The notes beneath the pieces were generated by a model. That model was not told the origin of the DNA. It did not search any database and saw only the letters and a list, made by a program, of their open reading frames with translations. DNA of 60,000 nucleotides, from positions 55,045,187 through 55,105,186 of the forward strand of contig NC_088301.1 of the NCBI RefSeq assembly GCF_032854445.1. The letters are read 5' to 3'. The translations under genes and the position numbers were made by a program. This DNA is from Liolophura sinensis. Taxonomy: Eukaryota > Mollusca > Polyplacophora > Chitonida > Chitonidae. Positions 1 to 14,200 of this stretch are shown piece after piece. How positions within the stretch are numbered: the first letter of the stretch is position 1; each line of letters starts with the position of its first letter.

Positions 1-1335
1 TTAGTATCAACTCTTGGCACAATTTTGAACAGATGGACCCAATTTGGTAATCTAGCAGATGGCAGGACCATTCAATGCGCTTGTCTCAAAGAACAGTTCA
101 CATTAACAAAACTGAAGCTATGAACACAGGGATCAGTGGATTCGTACTAATAAAGGGTAAATAATCCCCAGTGCTAAAGTGTGCTTGGAACACACATCAC
201 TACACAAACAATGTACAATGATATGTATGAAGCCTTTCCTGTGTGTGTAATGATGTACAGGTGTGATCTATACCCTACAGTGCCTGTTATCAGGCAGATC
301 GTCACATACATGTACAGGTCAGACAGAACATGTGCATCAATCATGCAGTACACCTGTCTCTGTATAAAACACACACATACCTTAAAAATGAGCATATGGA
401 GTAGTGTGAATATCACGAAAATGAACTCACACTGATATTACTAACATTTCAACAGGCATTGGACAAGCTGATAACACATCTCAGGTTTGATTTTGTAAGT
501 TGTAACAATATTTAACAAGACAAGGAGATTTAAATTCCAATATGAGTTTACGGTATTCTGAGGATCACAAGTGTAACACAGGTAAATGTAAAGGTGTACA
601 TGTAAAGCTACCTGCTGAGATTCTCCTGTGTGCAATAGGTCCATTTGTAATTAACACAAACGGTAACAACCACCATGAGTTAATGTTTAAGCTTACAGTT
701 GCAAGTATTACTTTTTAGTTTCCCCAATCCCATGTAGGAGACTTTCACAAGTATCTAAAATGGCAGAAAATGGTTTTGTGAAATGATTAATGTATACAAT
801 TATCAACATCCATCAAGATATAGGGCCAGTTGTTCAAACAAGCATTCACTCTTTCCTTCTCAAACTGTTTCTGTGAGCACATTATTTCATGTAATTGGAT
901 AAAGCTAATGTCAACTTTAACCAGTAATTTTGACAGTCTAAAAAAGATGGCATTAAATATGATTTATGTAACACTAGTGTTAAGTTATTTATAAACATTT
1001 GAACAACCAGACTCACAAGTAGAGTTACACAATTATTCACTGAGACCACTTCATCTTGAGCATACACACACACATATACACTATCACTGTAGTCTGACCA
1101 TTTCAAAAAGGGTCCAAGCCAAAGCGAGCAGTCTGCTGAACCTGCTGACATGATGGTAGAAATGATACATTTATGTAAATTTATGTCAACCTTACATGTA
1201 TTTTCACCTAAAATACTTTCCCTCAGATAATAAAAAAGTGTGGCAAAACCATACCTTCTTGCACACACCACACCTGAGCAAGGTGAGTCAGTCTGAGAGG
1301 TCAGTCTGCTGGTTTACCACTCATCAGATGGCTGC
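1..1335. other. No gene recognised
   Basis: AT-rich sequence with many TACATGTA/ACATGTAC repeats. Reading frames are short and show no family motif. I see no RNA gene or mobile element that I can support. Confidence 0.5.
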
Positions 1336-2067
1336 TTTATTACATACCTGTACATGTTTAGCACTCCAGGTACCTAAGTAAGACATGTGTGTCATCTGAG
1401 ATACAACCAGACATTGCTTTGACAAACGCGTGTACATGTAGCAAAATACATATATTGCACAAATTAGGCAACTATTACAATGTACATGTATGGAGAACTG
1501 TGTTGATCTGGCAACTGTCATCATGGTACACATGTACTAGGGCAAACTCTCATAGCACTAGTCACAAAGTACAGTTGAAAAGCTCCAACAAACAACTCCA
1601 ACTTCCGTCAGTTCCGGCAAGAAGGTAGATCTCAGATGTAACAATCACTTACTGCTGGATGGACTATGTACATGTGCATTCAACTCTGGCACTTACTATA
1701 CACTGCAGCTTTAACCTGGGTAGCTTATCTCTCTGTAGTTTCACAATCAGCACAAATTTTGTTTCCAACAGATGATGATCTTGATGTGAGAGGGTAAAAG
1801 AGCCAGAGCACACAGCTCTGATCATCTTTATGGCCACTCCATAGCTTCTTAAGGGCTCTCCCTGGTCACCCTGTCAAGATCACCCAAAGAACTGGATTAC
1901 TCTACACCAGCAGCTTCAGTTCTCTAGATCCCATACATCTAATTATGTTTATACTTGTAAATATATAAATACTACTCGGGTGGAAACATAGACTATGTAA
2001 TACGCAACACATGTACATATAACACACTCTGGGATTTGGGGAAACGGATGTGCAGTGAGGCTAAGCC
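1336..2067 (-). other. Probable RPTP 3' UTR with candidate poly(A) signal
   Basis: Downstream of the stop at 2068 there is no further coding signal. TTTATT at 1336-1341 reads AATAAA on the minus strand and is one candidate polyadenylation signal. The true 3' end cannot be fixed from sequence alone. Confidence 0.3.
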
Positions 2068-2280
2068 TCAAATCTTGGTCTCCATTTTTGCCATGTGTGA
2101 TCTAGAGCGTGGAAGGGAGCCATTGCGAATAGGCTGGTGCCTAGAGCCAAGGCTATGATAATCCCGATCTTGATTGCCCCTCCCAGACACCCCTAGATGG
2201 CGGATGCCCGACTGAGATTCCTTTTCCATAATATCCTGGTACAAAGCATCAATGGCTTTATAAAGGAAAAAGTAGTCCTC
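2068..2280 (-). CDS. RPTP last coding exon and C-terminal tail
   Basis: The exon opens at 2280 after an AG preceded by a pyrimidine-rich run. It encodes [20 protein letters not shown], the final helix of D2, then a 50-residue Ser/Arg/Gly-rich tail ([18 protein letters not shown]) ending METKI and TGA at 2070-2068. The short polar tail is what R5-type receptors usually show. The long intron 2283-4181 separates it from the preceding exon. Confidence 0.88.
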   Translation of the reverse strand, partial: EDYFFLYKAIDALYQDIMEKESQSGIRHLGVSGRGNQDRDYHSLGSRHQPIRNGSLPRSRSHMAKMETKI

Positions 2281-5200
2281 CTGAAAGAAAAAAAAAAAAC
2301 AAAAAAAAAACAGGTGTTAAATGCAAAAAGGATGTGCAAAGGTATACAATTGGCAAACATAATCGTGAATGTTCATGAATCATAATACAGGCTTGACAAC
2401 TAGGATGTATACTCAAAGCCACACTTAACCTTATTTTTTACCTCCAAATGAGCACTAGAATATTCAATAGGTTGTCAGCTGTGTGCTTACTAGTTGTGCC
2501 TCTCTTCTCTACTTTATTAACAAGGCAGATGGCTTCCTGATGTGTCAGTCAGGTGATATATTCAAATATAGAAAGGTAACCCTAAGGTATAATGATGTCA
2601 CCTTGCATACATGTAGATACATATATTATTCTCTAATTTGATTTGATCTTACCATTAAATTCACACGTAAAGCCAAAATTATTAAAGTAACACATATATT
2701 TCAGCATAAATATTGCACAACAGCAACTTTGTATGTCAGAGTGGTCTTTGATATTCAGATCAAAACCCAAAATGGGTGGCAATTGGAACCGTACAACTGG
2801 CTGAGCTTATGCTGAGCTTACAACAGTCGTCTTTGTGAAGGGTTTAAAAATTCTGACATAGTCTTGTGGAAGGCACACGCTAAGGCCAGTTTCTCAGGCT
2901 TCTAGTGGAAAAATGTGGAAAGCTTTCTATAGATAAATTGTATACCACAGAAAGTTGTCCACAAAATAAGTAAACTCTGAGAGTCCATAAATAAGGTAAA
3001 ATAGAGTCAAGGAAATCAATAGGCTTCTCTAGATGCAAACACTATTTCTACATAGTAGCCATGTACTAACAATAGAAAACAGAGTCAGTCCACAAACAGA
3101 AAAATGTTGGTAAATCTGGTATAATTGGCAGAATATCAATAGCCTTCTCGTTCTCATATACATGTACATGTAGGTAGGCCGGTGCACAAATATTATACAT
3201 TTCAAGCAAGAGACTTCATTTCTCACAATGACATCAGACAAATCAACTAACGTAAAGCTTAGCAAATGAGAGCTGATTTTGACCAGGAGACTTCCTTGGT
3301 AAAGGCTAATGAAACTGTTCTACATGTATAACTAGAAATGTAATGATACACCACTGTAACTCATTTGTGCAAGACGTGTTATGATTGGTCAGCATCATGG
3401 CCAATCAAACAAGCCATACTAGAATCACAGCCATGATGCATAATGTTTAACTTCCACGTAAACAAAGAACATGGTGCTGAACCAAGATGTTGAAACATTT
3501 CCTGACAGACCTAACTGTGAAATTCTCACCAGGGCTAATCACAGTTCACTAATCAGTTCGGAAATATATTGCCTTTAATTTAACACGGTTGATTGCTCCA
3601 CAATCTCTGTCTCGAATGTCAAACTGCTTTCAAGTACAACAGCAGTATATTACAACAAAGTGGCACCATCCCGATATCACGGTGTAATTTAACATGGTCG
3701 ATAGCTCCACAACTATCTGTCTAGAATGTCAAACTGCCATCAAGTACAACAGCAGTATATTACAATAAAGCGGCAAAATCCCGATATCACAGTGTAGACA
3801 CAGATAAGACAATCATGTTAAATATGGCTCAGAGAGTAAAATGAAAATAGTTAAATAATGTTTAGCATTCCACACTCATACAACTCAAGTTTATATGAGT
3901 TTGGGTTTAAATTTTTTTTGTGTTTTCTTGACCTGACTTATCTGTGTTAAGGATTCATCTTGATTAGCAGATTGGACACCCTTTGACCTTCTATTGTATA
4001 ACTTTTTGCCATGTTCAGGCCAAGCCCTGTATATAGTGTTTATTCTACTGTATCATAATACGCATCGTATCGCCACACCTGTATTGTGTACCCTATCGTT
4101 ACATCCCTATGAACCACTTGAAAACCTCCATAGTTTAAGATCAGTAAAACACTGTTTGTATGCTTTAGACTTTTAACATACCCGTGTCCCAACCACTCCT
4201 GGACGTTTGAGATGATACAGCTTAGCCAGCTGATACACATCGACAGACGCATCATTAGTCATCTGGTCAAACAGCGTCCACAGGGCACAAAATGTCCCAG
4301 CTTGCACTCCACCAAACCTGTCCACATGAAATTGATCCATAATTGTCAGAAGTATTACACATGTATCAATATATTATAAATTATACAAACACACGACAGT
4401 TATTTTTGTTTACATAAATCTTACCATCAAAGAAATACTTATTTATTTATCTGATCGGTCTTTTAGGCTGTACTCAAGAGTATTTTACTTATCCAACGAT
4501 GACCAGCATTATGGTGGGAGGAAACCAAGTAGAGCCCTGGGTAAACCCAGGATCATCCACAGGTTACTGGCTGGATGTACCTTCATACATTCAGCCGGAG
4601 AGGAAGCCAGCATGAGCTGTATTGGTGACTGCATGGTGAGAGGCTTCTGGGACATTGCCATGTGCTGGCCCGCTAACTACCTCAATCACCAAGGCCCCAA
4701 TATAAGAAATATGTTCATGTGTAAAGAAGTTAAATAACTTTATATGTAACATAGACTGGAGAATAAATAGAAAACCTCATATAAAAAGTATTCCTAATGT
4801 TAACAACTGAAAAGCAAATGTAATAGAAACTGAGAAAACAACATTTTCTGATTCATATATAATTACACATGTACATGTAAAGTACAGAATATAAATCCTG
4901 GAAAATACCTGTCTATAACTGTGACAGGGCCAGTGTCATTTTCAGTGTACCAGTCACGTACTGTGCGAATAAACTCAAAGGCCATGTGCAGTGGAGTGCA
5001 GCTCTCTGGCCAGTAGCTAGTGGAGAAAACCCTTGTCATCAGCACATAGTCATCCTGGGAAAAGAAACAGAAGAACACATCTACAAGCTCCAGTACAAGT
5101 ACATGTGTATATCTCATCTCAGCGTATAACTAAGCAAAAACACTCACTACCTCCAAAAGAATTACAATGAGTCGCTCTTCACTACACCCTTATGTTACAT

Positions 5201-8200
5201 ATGCATATGCACAAGGACAAGAAATCCAACAGGAGTAGTTTACATACAGTACGTTTGTTACGCACGTATACTTATGACAAAAATCCTGGTTTTCTGTGGT
5301 GTTTGGCAGGAGGTGGGAGGCACTGATGGGGGTGGGGGTCTTCTGGAAATATGAATGGGGGTTGGTGGGAAAATTGTTACGACAGTTTACAGGGCTTTCT
5401 GAGTAAGACTCTCACGCCAGTTTTTTCTGATACCTATCACAAGAGCTGAATCACAAGATTCAAAACATTTTGTCTGGCCGAAGAGCCATGGTGTAACTTG
5501 GACTGTTAAGAAGTTTCAGGCATTCAGGTACATCAGGTACATCATGTACCTGTATATCCACGCCATTATCAGAAATGTTTCCACTCACCTGAGTGGACTC
5601 CAATATGAAGTCTCTAGTGACGTAATTTAACAGGTGATTCTCCTCTCGTAGTGTAACCTTGAAGTGGCCAGTGTCACCTTCCAGTGGAGTCTCCTTGTCA
5701 GGCCAAAACTTCTTATACTCCTGATTAGGAAACAAATCAACAAAAATACCATCATAAGTACATGTACTTTATACACATGTCTACATATCACAGAGTTTTA
5801 TTCGTGTATGAACTTCTACACATTTATGGAACCACACGATAGACAAAACTCCATTGCCAATGACTTTTATTAGCAATCATCTAACTTTCGCAAAATTTGA
5901 TGAGGTCGTAAAATAAAATTTTGATGTTTAATTTTGTGAAATATTTAAGTTTATGATTTAGGATATGATAATTTTACAAGGCAAACATTTTAGAAGGCAT
6001 GAAGGACATAATGCCTAACCTCAGCATCAACCAAGGAGAGGAGAACTATGGCAGAGCTGTTCTGGTCCCAGACCATTCGCCAGAAATCATTCACGGTGGA
6101 AGACATCGGATGCTGGGTGATGATAAACTCATCCGTCTTGTGAAAACCCTGACAAAAATATCATGACTCTTATAAGCAGGGACATTAATTTTCACACTTG
6201 GACATTGATATTTGTGAACAACATAAAATAATTTCTAAAATATTTTTAAAAACTTTTTAGAACAGATTTAAATGCATTTAAATATTTGTGTGTTTATGCA
6301 TATTAACTACACAACAAATCTTGAGACACTTACTTGTAAGTAAGAAGCATTGATGTAGTCAGAGCCCTCCACACCTGCCTTGATGGGTAAGGGAACCCTC
6401 TTTAAGTTAACAGGTAAGAAGTCCTTGTTGCGATTCTTATCATGATTGAATGGCTCCAGAGCAACAGAGTAGTCAAATTCCTTTGCTTTGAAAGCTGTGA
6501 CAAGCTGAAATGTATGTGTGACAAGCTGAAAATGTAGGTGTGATAAGCTGAAAATGTAGGTGTGACAAGCTGAAATGTATGTTTGACAAGCTGAAAATGT
6601 AGATGTGACAAGCTGAAAATGTTTGAACATTTATAACACCATGAACAGGATAACCACATTTACATGCTAATAAGCATTTTATGGGAATGAAATCTTTGCA
6701 AATAGATGTACACAAACAAATTAACTTTTGAAACACAATACCATTCTGCACAGGGAATCACAAAACCTTTTAGCTGAACACTAAAATCATTGAACTAATA
6801 CATGTGTCTTAGATAATAAGGTAATTACTTTATACTGCTTGTCTAGAGTTACTTCCCCCTTCTCATTCTTCTGATCCAGGTTTTCCACGAAGTGTGATAG
6901 ATTGTGGGTTACTATTTCAGTGTCTCCTCCATTATGTATGTACTCTAACAAGACATCATGAATAAATGTATACTGGTCCTGCAACAAATACCAGATATCA
7001 TAATAAGAGAAATATTATGTGCATGCAATTTCATAAAGCACAGCAGGACTTCTTACATAAATTATATGTAAACTTACATAGTTTTAGTTAAACTTCTTAC
7101 TGCTCCTGACCATGAAAGATTACTGCTTGATGTTTTAAATTTTTTGAGTTTAAGTGAAAACCTATGAGAGAGTGTAAAATAAATTGCATGTCGTGATTCA
7201 AATTCATGGATACACACGCAGAATAGCACAGATAAAAATAAATTCCAATGTCCAATGACGTAAGTCATAAGAAGACAATCAGTACTGACCAATCACTTTC
7301 TACAAGTAACCTCAGACTGCAATCTTCAAAGCAGCAAACGCATATCCAAGAGGCTCAAAAAGAGCACAAACTGAACATGTTATTTCCTGTTAGTATTTTG
7401 ATTGTTGTTTAATGCCATACTCCAGAATTTTCATATAAATGTATACAACTTTGATCAGTTTTATGGGTACACCAAATCGGACTACTCAGGGTAAAAAACC
7501 ATCGACCTTTGGCAAGTTACTGACAAACTTTCCCACATTCAACATGTGTGCATGTTGGGAGGAGACAAGTGGTTTTCAATGAACGTGAGAACATGGCCAC
7601 ATAAGCATCATCGACTGTTTATTGTCACAAATGGCCCACCAACAGTTAGAGGGTAGGAATCTACAAATTCCTTGTCCAAGGGTAGGATTAAAAATACATG
7701 TACTGCTACTCTGACTGAATATAGTCAGAAACATAGACTGTGCACTATTAATGGTTTAATATGCATGGGTGAGACTTAACTAACCTCCGTTTGAACTAAG
7801 TAGTTCCTCTGTTGACGGATATGGAGAAGGAAGTTTGGAACGTTAACAGTGCCCTTGTCTTTGATTTGAGCCATCATGCTGTCTATCAGTATGTAGGTAC
7901 CAGTCCGACCAACTCCAGCACTACAACACCACCAAAGATGATCACTTGCGTTTCATGTATCATCAAGCCCTTTCATCTATTTATTTATTTATTTGATTAT
8001 TGCAGAACACCATACTCAAGAATTACTGACAAACTTTACCATATGTGATGAACAGATACACTCACCAAATTTGTGGGAGACAAGTGGTCTTCAGTGAATG
8101 TTAGGCCATACAAGCAATGTCAACCACATTTTATCATTAATAGAAAAAAAATTTAATAACATTACTGAAGGATCTACTGAATTCTATTCAAAATACACAC

Positions 8201-11200
8201 GAAAAAAAAAATTACATACTTTCAGCAGCCTTGAAAAATCAATTTTTACACACAATACAAAGCAGCAAACACAAAACTTTGCTATCTCTATTCTTTACAC
8301 ATGATGGAAATTTATTTGTGTCAAATCATATGGTTGTCAGTCTAATGTACCAATATAATAAAATGTTATAGATGTAGGTAATACAGTAATGAACCTAACA
8401 ACTAATGATCTCTTTTGTTGTTGTTCTTTGCATGTCGTCATTTGATGTAAGCCTTTGTTTACGAAGGACTGTTATTGGTCACATGTCTTGTATGCTGTAT
8501 TAACTTTAATACAGTCAAACATGTCCTGCTGTGATTCTTTTAAGCCTACCTGCAGTGAATGACCATTGGCCCGGAATGTTCAGGGTTGGATTGGGCGGAC
8601 TTGCGAACAAACTTCAGCACAGGAAGAGTAAAGTCTGGGACTCCATGGTCTGGCCATTCGGTGTAGTGATACTGATACACCACACGCTCCGCCGAATGTT
8701 TCTGCAAGAAAACACGACATGGTCAGGCTAAATGTCACAAACTACTAATCAGAATTGGTATCAGCTAATACTGGTGCCAGATGATATCTCCACATAATAT
8801 AAGGGCATCACATGGAATCAACCAATAATGGTTTCACATGGAACGAGTTAATAATGATTTCAGATGGAATTCGCTAATGTTATCACATGGAATTAGCTAT
8901 TAATGGTATCACATGTTTTCATATCATATGGAATAAGCTAATAATGATATCACATGGAACCAGCTTATATTGGTACTAGGCTAGCTGCACAAACCTTTTT
9001 TATTCTCAGATTTCGCAATGAGAAAATGCGGACAGTGTAGTGTGCCCTGGAGTAAGCATTGAGCAGTTTGACAGACATGGTACCGTACATCTCTACCCCT
9101 TCCGTGGGCCAATATTGGTCACATTTCCTCTGCAAAACAAACCCACAACAACATAATCAAAACCATAGATAAAATGATTTGGTAGCAACGTCACACCTGC
9201 AGGAGACACATGAATGCAGAACTTCGGCCCAATACATTAAGCACTGCAACATTTACTTTAACATGGATTTTAATACAAAAATAGAGATGTGAAGTTCATG
9301 AATCTTGTCATTCATGGTAAATAACACACATACAGGGCATCAACAATGGAATGTTCCTTTTGTGTTCTTGTATTTTTCATATATGCAAAATATGATCTCA
9401 AAACATGCAATACTTTCAGAGATACAACCCCTAATACACACCTTGACATTAATTCTCGAAACACACCATCACAACACACCAAGTCATCAATTTCATAATT
9501 TATGATAATCAATATGCACATATTACACACTAATAAATCAACTTTTGACAGAAAAACAACTACTTTACAATTTCCAAACAAATGACACTGAGACATCATA
9601 TACTGTAAATCTTCAGCCTTTTCATCCTCTGAAGCACTTTTTTCAGTGAAATTCATGCATAGTCAGTCGGAGAATGTTGCTAAAAATAATTTCTTTGTGT
9701 CACTTAGGAAGCAAGCTTCATAAAACTGGGCAAATAATTTCTCTACATCCTATTTTTCTCTCAGAATGCTTCAAAATATTGATTGCAGGGGCGGTTGAAA
9801 ACACTGAAGAACTAGAGTGATTTAAATGCATCACTATTTCTGCATCATCGTGGCAAATGACACATGTCTAAGCTTCTTCATTGTACCAAGACAATTTCTC
9901 AATGGTAATGGGGATATTGTTATGCCTGTTTTTCTCCATCCATAAACTGGACCACTGTCAGATCATTACTCTTAGACCAATCAAATACAATAGAATGATC
10001 TTGGGCTGCAGTGTGGTGCTGAACTGCTCACCCTTCCCCTCTCCATTAGGTTAGTTATCATGATGATCACTAAGGAATGCTGTTCCCAAACCATCCGCCA
10101 GAAGTCAGCAAATGTTTGCTGGAGGGGACCCTGTGCTGCTATGTAAGCTTTAGGCTTCTCATACCCCTAAAAATAAACAAAAACACACAAAAATGAAACA
10201 AAAAGAATGTATAATTAATAAGGAAAAAAAAAGACATATCTATATATTTTAACTGTGCTCACAAGCTTTTGAATATCATTGCAGGATTTTTATCAAGTGA
10301 ATAACAACTTCATTTCAAAGAAAATAATTGTACACAGTGGAATGTGTAATTTCCAACAGCAAGGAGATATGTTTTAATAGTTTTTCAGTATTATCACTGA
10401 GCACGTGTACAGATATGAGTCTAAATTAACAGTATATCAGAATTTATAGTTGTCAATGTCTTTGTGATAAAGTCAATATGATTAAGGCATAGCTTCACAT
10501 AAAAATGAAATAATTTCAAATGCATACATGCAAACATGCTTGAGATGTTGACATATTACTTTTATTCTTCATATTTGTATTTTTAAAGATAATTATTTTT
10601 TAAAAAAAACTTGATATTTCCAATATAGGACAACACATGTGTGACTACAGGGCAGAAAGACGACACATACAGTCTGTTCTTAAAACATCATCAATTAGTC
10701 AGGCCTGGTAACATTTAACATCTATTCAGGACATATTAACAGTATATAAGCATGTCCACCACATAAGTCTAATGTTTTGTTTGCAAGTTACTTACATCTA
10801 TATAGTTGGCATTTATGTAGTCAGAATGTTTGGCCCTCCCTGGATTGGGCTTCAAGATTACTCGAGTGTGGTCAACTGAGGAATGACAAATTTGAATCAT
10901 TATTCAATATTTGATACAATTTGAAACAATTTTCCCAAGTCTATAAAAAATGAGATACACTGTATGAAGGAACAGCCCTTTAATAGGACAATTCACCAAG
11001 AAAACAAACCCAAGCATTATGATGGTTACTACAGAAATCTGCATTGCACCAACAACGTTAGTTTTAGGGAAAGAGAGTCTGACTAGAAGGTTGAAAGAAA
11101 TCACTGTGTTTTTACAGTTAACTTTAGCACAGACTTGACAAATGTCTTAACAATGCTGATTTATAGCCTAATCCATAAGAATTCAACAGAACAACATGAT

Positions 11201-14200
11201 GACAGTCAGAATTAGATGTAGAGGAAACAGGCAGAACCCAAGATAAATCGCTGCACAACTATGACTAGCATTTGATAAATCACCTGTTTGAAAAAATCCT
11301 CTATGATACTCACATGCTGCAATGTTGATGTATCTGTTTTTAAGTTTGTTCTCTGGCAGGGCAGAGTTCTCTGACTTTAAATCTACTCTAGTGTGCTTGT
11401 TTATATCCTGGAAATTCAGACAAAATACACTCATCATACAACAGTACTTAACTTTCACTTGATTATTATTAAGAAATACTTTATCATTAAGAAATAATAC
11501 ATGTGTATATGTAATTCAAAAATCTATTTACTGCTTTCCTTAAAAAAAATTAAGACCTAACCTTCAGAAGTTTTTAAAGTATCATGAGATTATAGAATTG
11601 TTATACCAATACATACATGTATTTGTATCACAAAATGATCACTGTTTGGAAGAATAAGGTTCAGCACTTGTCCTTCACCCATTTTTATATCAGGTATAGA
11701 AGATGGTACATGGATTTACTGTCACAATTATATTGATCGGTAAAATAAAAATGAACTATTAAAATTGGCTACTGTAAAGTACCACAGCAGCATTACCTCA
11801 AATTCTTGAGCATAGCCTATTCCACTGTCTGCATGCATTTTCTCCACATGCTCAGCAAAACACTCCACCTTGATGTCAGGGTAATCGGCTTCCTCTGCAA
11901 TAAAAACATCAAGGCAGTGTCAAAGTTTTCTCTACCCGTGACAGTTATTGTATTGTTTGAATGTACACTGATTTCTAAACCATAACTTATTAACACTGTA
12001 AAAGGAGAGTGTAGATGAACGATGAAGAGTTGTGTGTGGTCCAGTTTGCAGGGCAGGACATTTTCTCACAGTTGTGAATGATAAGGTGGGAAATAAATGA
12101 ATCAAAAATTATGTGGCACAGCAACAGCAATAACAAAAGCTAGGCTGATGTTTTTAATATCTGTGGATGCTGATGCTGAAAGATACATCTGCTGAAAAAC
12201 AGCAATATGGCTTGTATAAGTTTGTAGGTCAAACATAGTAAACTACAACGAAGTACAGTTGTAAAAGTGAACTATTACTAAGAATGGCATCCATAAATCC
12301 ATAAAAATCCATTAAACATAATGCAAGCATGCTACTCTACCTCACTGCTTATCGGATAAATGGCCACATTGAAAGCGATGCTCTAATCAACTGAACCTGT
12401 ATTATTTTTCTATTATGATAATGTATAAAATGCCATCTAAAGCACTGACTCCTATAACCATGGGAATTATGCTACATTTGGTAGCATGCCTATGAGTCAT
12501 ATTTTCACAACATGTGAGTGCGATTCGTACCGCATCAAGACTATAACACATACCACTCGTGAACTCAAAAGTTATCTAACGATTGAGTTTGTGGCCTTCA
12601 CCTTGGAAAGTTAAACAAAGATGGCAGACAAGGAACAGGCCTTGAAAAGTATACTAAGATATCGGCTAACGATTTATAAACCTTCTCATCCCTTGTCCAT
12701 GTTTATAGGTCATACGTCCTAGATGTCACTGTTGTAAAACAGCAACAAGCTACAAACAGGACAGAAGCCATCTTGTCTCGTAGGTAGAACTGGAGAAACT
12801 GTCCAAATGATTCCACCTAGTTCCTTCAAGCAAATTCAAGACACAAATTGTGTTTACAAGGGTTACCGAACATTGCAGAAACACCATCATCATTGCAGAA
12901 ACACCATCATCATTGCAGAAACTGAATACTTTCATGATATTAACTCACCATATGTTTCATCCACAGTGACAATAGTAGAGGGGGTAGTTTGTTTAGCATT
13001 TGCCTCCCCTGGATGATAGTAGGCTGCACGGTAGAACCTCCTGCACAGAAGAGTCCTAGAATGTAATATGAATGTTCAGGTGTTCACAGGGTCTGTCAGA
13101 TCTCAGGTGGGAACAGTTGTTTGGGGGAAATTTGGGGATTGGTAGAATTGGTAGTACCTTTTAGCATACAGCTGCTGCTGCTTTTCCTATCAGCTCACTC
13201 CATGCTCATTTTAGTTAAATAACACTCAGAAAAGAAATTGATTGGATTTCTCTTTATGCTTACCAGCAAGGAAATCAAGGTAATGATTAGGCACAGAGTT
13301 ATCTTGTTTATGTTAAACTACAGAAAGCTCACTTGCTTCAGCAAACTTATCAAATTAGAACACTTTTCTAAGAACACCATTCCTAATTCATATCCTGAAA
13401 TTCGCCACATACTGTATGTTGTGCTCATTTGTTGGCATGAGAATGGGTTCAGCTGAAAATCAAGTGCAATAACAGAACAGTGCCAAAAGTTTAATAAATA
13501 AGATATCAACAGCTTTGTTTCACTTGGTTTTACTTGTGCGCACCATAAGCTATTGTTTTTACGTGCAATATTCTTGATAACATTAATAATTCAACAACCT
13601 TACTCATTTTCCCAAATTGATATGTCAACTGGCACAAGTGCAGGTACTATAATTCATCAAAGAGATATTACAAGCAGACTTGTGCACTTCATTAGTATTA
13701 GTCTGATACATTTTGAAGCAATTATAATGCTTATGAACATCCACTTTACACTTTTTATTTATACATCCACTTTATAAAGTGTGAAGTCATAAACATTAAT
13801 CAACCCAACCAACCTTCTTTTAAATTACTCTAGGTATTGTGGTCTATTAATACCCCAAATTCAAGGAGAATGAGGGTGCTTTCAAATCTACTGGTTTACA
13901 CACTAGCAATACTGCCACTTTAAACAGTGACCAAACTAATATATTGTCAAGGGATAAATGTTATAAACAAACAGGTGAGCTGTTAAGCAAAGCAGTTGTT
14001 TTAAGTAGCCTGGGTGTTGTGGAGAGATTAGAAATAAATCAAATGTTAACTTCGTTATCAGGATGCGGTTAAAGGCCACCATCTGAGATGCAAAACAGAT
14101 ACAAAGCTACAGCATGCGTGAATAAACATAACAGCAATAAGAATTTAAATACATATCATAACTATAGATACCAGCTCCGATAGCTCAGTTGGTAGACCTT

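Noticed and set aside
6307-6630. Coding sequence continuing straight upstream of 6504 as normal exon
   Set aside because: The upstream part is the 21-22 bp repeat; its open frame is explained by repeated splice-site units, so it is reported only as possible alternative splicing.
12870-12921. CRISPR-like direct repeats
   Set aside because: Only 2.5 copies of a 20-bp unit with no spacers, in a eukaryotic intron.
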